Source: Defluviitaleaceae bacterium
GTDB taxonomy: Bacteria; Bacillota; Clostridia; Lachnospirales; WQUN01
DNA: 9,013 nucleotides
NCBI GenBank assembly: GCA_009783525.1
Contig: WRDG01000079.1
Span: forward strand, 1 to 9,013
Reading direction: 5' to 3'
Shown here: one piece after another, positions 7,601 to 9,013 of the stretch
How the letters are laid out: every line of letters begins with the position of its first letter
How positions within the stretch are numbered: position 1 is the stretch's first letter
The notes under the pieces: model-generated
Databases searched by the model: none
What the model saw: only the letters and a program-made list of their open reading frames with translations
What the model was told of the DNA's origin: nothing
Translations under genes and position numbers: made by a program

Positions 7601-8852
7601 CTATGTCCAAAATAAAATCGGTTTCGGGACAAAAAAACTGCGCCGCCTTATAATGCGCCACAGTTTCAATTTCTCCCGAATCAATACGGAAAGCGGCTTG
7701 CATCAAACCTTCGCCGTAACCTGTAACACAGGAGCGGCGAATGATTGTGTCAGCCGTTATTTTTTCGCGCAATTCGATCAGTGCTTTTACGATTATTTTT
7801 AAAGGATGGCCTTCGTTGTTTGCGTAAAACGAATAAAGCAGCTCGCCGCCGGCCCCGACCAACGCGGCTTTGGTCGTCGTAGAACCTGCGTCGATGCCAA
7901 GGAATGCGTCGCCGGAATAATTATGAATGTCTCCTTTTACGACCGTTTGCTTTTTGTGCCGTGCAACAAAAGCGTGATAATCATTTTTGCATGAAAAAAG
8001 AGGTGACAGGCGGTTTATTTCAAATTCGACTTGTTTTTTTGACTCGAGGTTTGTTATCAAGTCTCCGATGTTTGTTTCCGCAGTTGCGCCGGAGTTTAAC
8101 GCCGCGCCGACTGCGGCGAACAGATGCGAATTTTCCGGTGAGATTATTTGATCGCCGGTAAGGCCGAGCACATCGATAAAACGGCCGCGCAATTCCGAAA
8201 GAAAATGAAGGGGCCCGCCTAAAAAAGCAATTTTTCCGCGGATTGGCTTGCCGCAGGCGAGGCCGCTGATCGTTTGGTTTACTATCGCCTGAAAAATAGA
8301 AACGGCGAGATCTTCTTTAGCCGTGCCTTCGTTGATGAGCGGCTGCAAATCACTTTTTGCAAACACGCCGCATCTTGCTGCGATTGGATATATGACGCTG
8401 TAATTTTTCGCAAGCTCGTTTAAACCTTCGGCATCGGTTTGCAGCAACGAAGCCATTTGATCGATGAACGATCCGGTTCCTCCTGCGCATATGCCGTTCA
8501 TACGCTGCTCAATGCCGTTGGAAAAAAAAATTATTTTTGCGTCTTCGCCGCCGATTTCGATTGCGACGTCGGTTTGACTGCAATATTTTTCGATCGCGCC
8601 GGAAACAGCCGCCACTTCTTGAATAAATTCCGTGCCTACCCATTTTGCGAGAGACAAACCGCCCGAGCCGGTAATCATCGAATGAAATTTGAATGCGCCG
8701 ATTTTTTCGCGCGCCGCTTTAGCCATAAATAAAAGCGTGTCTTGTATTTCTGAAAAATGTCTTTGATATTTGGCAAAAATAATTTTGCCGTCTTCGTCGA
8801 TTACCGCCAGCTTAATAGTGGTCGAACCGATGTCAATTCCCATGCGGAGCAT
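4632..8852 (-). CDS. Fused acyl-CoA dehydratase activase (two BadF/BadG/BcrA/BcrD ATPase domains) with DUF2229 / HgdB-like C-terminus
   Basis: Cytoplasmic 1406-residue iron-sulfur protein of the 2-hydroxyacyl-CoA dehydratase activator family. Activators of this family (HgdC of Acidaminococcus) use ATP to push an electron at very low potential into a partner iron-sulfur enzyme. Seen: ATPase module 1 at 1-260 (DIGSTT at 7-12, EIGGED at 99-104, Cys122, Cys161, LGGP at 211-214); module 2 at about 316-575 (DAGSTTTK at 321-328, DIGGQD at 416-421, Cys441, Cys480, QGGTF at 533-537); a CKRCGNNC module at 605-612 with Cys631; then two HgdB-like parts, about 672-980 (Cys721, 763, 821, 932) and 996-1400 (Cys1057, 1092, 1352). 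About 1400 residues is usual for this fused family. The first ATG is chosen because GGAGGT lies 8 bases upstream; Met4 is less well placed. No separate dehydratase gene is nearby and the substrate is unknown. Related double-cubane-cluster systems show such proteins need not act on hydroxyacyl-CoA. Confidence 0.92.
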   Translation of the reverse strand: MLRMGIDIGSTTIKLAVIDEDGKIIFAKYQRHFSEIQDTLLFMAKAAREKIGAFKFHSMITGSGGLSLAKWVGTEFIQEVAAVSGAIEKYCSQTDVAIEIGGEDAKIIFFSNGIEQRMNGICAGGTGSFIDQMASLLQTDAEGLNELAKNYSVIYPIAARCGVFAKSDLQPLINEGTAKEDLAVSIFQAIVNQTISGLACGKPIRGKIAFLGGPLHFLSELRGRFIDVLGLTGDQIISPENSHLFAAVGAALNSGATAETNIGDLITNLESKKQVEFEINRLSPLFSCKNDYHAFVARHKKQTVVKGDIHNYSGDAFLGIDAGSTTTKAALVGAGGELLYSFYANNEGHPLKIIVKALIELREKITADTIIRRSCVTGYGEGLMQAAFRIDSGEIETVAHYKAAQFFCPETDFILDIGGQDMKCLRIKNGVIDTVLLNEACSAGCGSFIETFARSLDMPIEKFSEISLFAENPIDLGSRCTVFMNSRVKQAQKEGAPAADISAGLAFSVIKNALLKVIKLTDPEKLGKNIVVQGGTFYNEAVLRAFEIVSGREAVRPDIAGIMGAFGAALIAREQWADAGLKNETSLLSLDELINFKAAATHTRCKRCGNNCLLTVNTFGEGRRFISGNRCEQGFGTENKNKSIPNLFDQKYEKLFEYDPLPREKARRGTVGIPRVLNIYENYPLWFTFFNELGFRVELSPRSNREIYEMGIESIPSESECYPAKIAHGHVMALIANGVDYIFYPGIPYEKKGIEDADNHFNCPIVTSYPENIKNNVEELVEKNVRFHNPYFNLNNKRVLIKRLAEEFPQIPANEIKMAACAGWDEQQRFRTDIQKMGEEAIAYIEEKKCIGVILAGRPYHIDPEIHHGIPELINSYGAVVLTEDSVAHLSKIERPLIVRDQWAYHTRLYAAACFARKRNDVELIQLNSFGCGLDAVTTDEVSELLGASEKIYTLLKIDEVNNLGSARIRVRSLFAALAERRKKNVGPKPPVPRPPRVVFTKAMRGEHTIIAPQMSPIHFDILQEAFAASGYCFKVMPALDRASVDTGLKFVNNDACYPALIVVGQVLNALMSGEYDLNNTSIIMSQTGGGCRATNYVGFIRKALREAGMPHVPVISLNAQGLEKNPGIKYTPALMNRAVQSLVYGDLFMRVLYKVRPYEKEPGSANGLYEKWNALCKKEIGKANIKKFNKNIREIVKDFDSLPLDFSEKKPRVGVVGEILVKFHPTANNDIVSLLEAEGAEAVVPDLTDFILYSAYNSTFKARYLAGSKTAKIITDTVIGLIEMYRKNMRDALTKSERFKPPVHIKELGEMASPIVSLGNQTGEGWFLTAEMVELIHSGVPNIVCMQPFACLPNHVTGKGIIKALRNKYPLSNIVAVDYDPGASEVNQLNRIKLMLSAARKNMKK
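6960..7040 (-). other. Four-cysteine module between activase and HgdB-like parts
   Basis: Residues 605-631 contain Cys605, Cys608, Cys612 and Cys631 (CxxCxxxC followed 19 residues later by Cys in SGNRCE). The spacing suits a small iron-sulfur or zinc site. It lies exactly at the junction of the ATPase modules and the HgdB-like region, so an electron-relay or structural role is possible. The metal is not known from sequence. Confidence 0.6.
7128..7907 (-). other. Activase ATPase module 2 (within the fused protein)
   Basis: Residues about 316-575 form the second ASKHA ATPase: DAGSTTTK (321-328), DIGGQD (416-421), QGGTF (533-537) and GAFGAAL (564-570). Cys441 in EACSAGCGSF and Cys480 in SRCTVF are again 39 residues apart. 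This module keeps the CTVF form seen in free-standing activators. Cys445 is an extra cysteine not present at the matching place in module 1, which has Thr there. Confidence 0.85.
8073..8852 (-). other. Activase ATPase module 1 (within the fused protein)
   Basis: Residues 1-260 form an ASKHA-fold ATPase. The phosphate-1 loop is DIGSTT (7-12), the phosphate-2 loop EIGGED (99-104) and the adenosine loop LGGP (211-214). Cys122 in ICAGGTGSF and Cys161 in ARCGVF match the two cluster cysteines of HgdC, with the same 39-residue spacing as HgdC Cys127 and Cys166. The residue after Cys161 is Gly, where HgdC and module 2 have Thr. Confidence 0.85.
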
Positions 8853-8860
8853 AAAATATA

Positions 8861-8866
8861 ACCTCC
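8861..8866 (-). promoter_or_regulatory. Ribosome binding site of the activase gene
   Basis: GGAGGT on the minus strand, 8 bases before the ATG at 8852-8850. The in-frame ATG three codons later would be 17 bases away, so the upstream start is preferred. Confidence 0.8.
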
Positions 8867-8878
8867 AGTATGACGCAC

Positions 8879-8906
8879 ATTATATGACATAAGAGTAAAT
8901 TTACAA
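8879..8906 (-). promoter_or_regulatory. Promoter of the activase-proS unit
   Basis: On the minus strand TTGTAA (8906-8901), a 16-base spacer, then a perfect TATAAT (8884-8879). Transcription would start near 8872, leaving a short leader of about 20 bases that holds the GGAGGT site. It lies back to back with the rightward promoter, with only seven bases between the two -35 hexamers. Confidence 0.7.
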
Positions 8907-8918
8907 AAAATATTTGTA
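8902..8918. repeat. Inverted repeat across both divergent -35 regions (candidate operator)
   Basis: TACAAA (8902-8907) and TTTGTA (8913-8918) are perfect inverted copies separated by five A/T bases. The left arm covers most of the leftward -35 and the right arm most of the rightward -35, so a bound dimer could affect both promoters. The site is very A/T-rich and could arise by chance. Confidence 0.35.
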
Positions 8919-8943
8919 GCTTGAAAAAACATTTTGCTATAAT
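8914..8943 (+). promoter_or_regulatory. Extended -10 promoter of the rightward gene
   Basis: A perfect TATAAT at 8938-8943 is preceded by TGC, making an extended -10. The best -35 candidate is TTGTAG at 8914-8919 with an 18-base spacer, which is weak, as is usual with an extended -10. Transcription would start near 8950, about 34 bases before the ATG. Confidence 0.72.
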
Positions 8944-8970
8944 CACATACAAAATATTTTTTTACAGCAT

Positions 8971-8976
8971 AGGAGG
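8971..8976 (+). promoter_or_regulatory. Ribosome binding site of the rightward gene
   Basis: A complete AGGAGG lies 7 bases before the ATG at 8984. It is the strongest ribosome binding site in the window and the main reason to accept the truncated gene that follows. Confidence 0.85.
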
Positions 8977-8983
8977 CGGTCGT

Positions 8984-9013
8984 ATGGCTCAATTACAAAG
9001 CGGAGGGCATGGC
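8984..9013 (+). CDS. Start of an unidentified gene (ten codons, runs off the right edge)
   Basis: An ATG with an ideal AGGAGG site and an extended -10 promoter opens a frame reading MAQLQSGGHG to the end of the window, with no stop. Ten residues do not identify a family. The glycine- and histidine-containing start suggests a flexible N-terminal tail, but that is only an impression. It is transcribed divergently from the activase. Confidence 0.75.
   Translation, partial: MAQLQSGGHG

Noticed and set aside
8841..8843. Met4 as the activase start
   Set aside because: It lies 17 bases from GGAGGT, whereas the first ATG has an 8-base spacing.
8921..8926. TTGAAA as a -35 for the rightward promoter
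   Set aside because: It is only 11 bases from the TATAAT at 8938, too close for sigma70; the extended -10 with the weaker TTGTAG at 18 bases is more plausible.
9002..9011. Second GGAGG followed by ATG at the right edge
   Set aside because: The ATG is only about two bases from the GGAGG and out of frame with the start at 8984, so it is unlikely to initiate translation.

Overview
The window carries three complete genes and one truncated gene, all on the minus strand, plus the first ten codons of a divergent plus-strand gene. Reading along minus-strand transcription (right to left), the order is: a 1406-residue fused acyl-CoA dehydratase activase / HgdB-like iron-sulfur protein; a short-type prolyl-tRNA synthetase (proS) 20 bases later; a membrane chemoreceptor with an unusually long HAMP chain; and the 5' part of mnmA, the tRNA 2-thiouridylase gene, which runs off the left edge. 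Coding density is high and the longest gap is about 130 bases. I see no tRNA, rRNA, CRISPR array, insertion sequence or phage gene.

The organism looks like an obligately anaerobic, chemotactic bacterium. Its activase family works with oxygen-sensitive, low-potential iron-sulfur clusters, and its ProRS is the compact archaeal/eukaryotic-like form used by some anaerobic bacteria. Base composition is moderate by eye. The gene content would suit Clostridia-like Firmicutes, gut spirochaetes or similar anaerobes. Four genes do not allow a firmer placement.

Right edge (8853-8983): two back-to-back sigma70-type promoters drive the activase leftward and the truncated gene rightward. A short inverted repeat lies across both -35 regions. 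Centre (3175-8852): the activase and proS probably share a transcript, since no terminator or promoter separates them. A near-consensus promoter just after the proS stop (3138-3166) adds transcription for the chemoreceptor gene. Left (1-841): a strong intrinsic terminator follows the chemoreceptor and lies only about 24 bases before the mnmA start.

The genes do not form an obvious pathway. proS and mnmA both serve tRNA function, the chemoreceptor senses an unknown signal, and the activase has no separate dehydratase subunits beside it. The most distinctive content is architectural. The activase polypeptide carries two ATPase modules, each with the paired cluster cysteines at identical 39-residue spacing, followed by a four-cysteine module and two HgdB-like halves. 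The chemoreceptor carries six HAMP-type units at about 45-residue periodicity. These are family-level architectures I recognise or infer, and I do not see a clearly undescribed system here.
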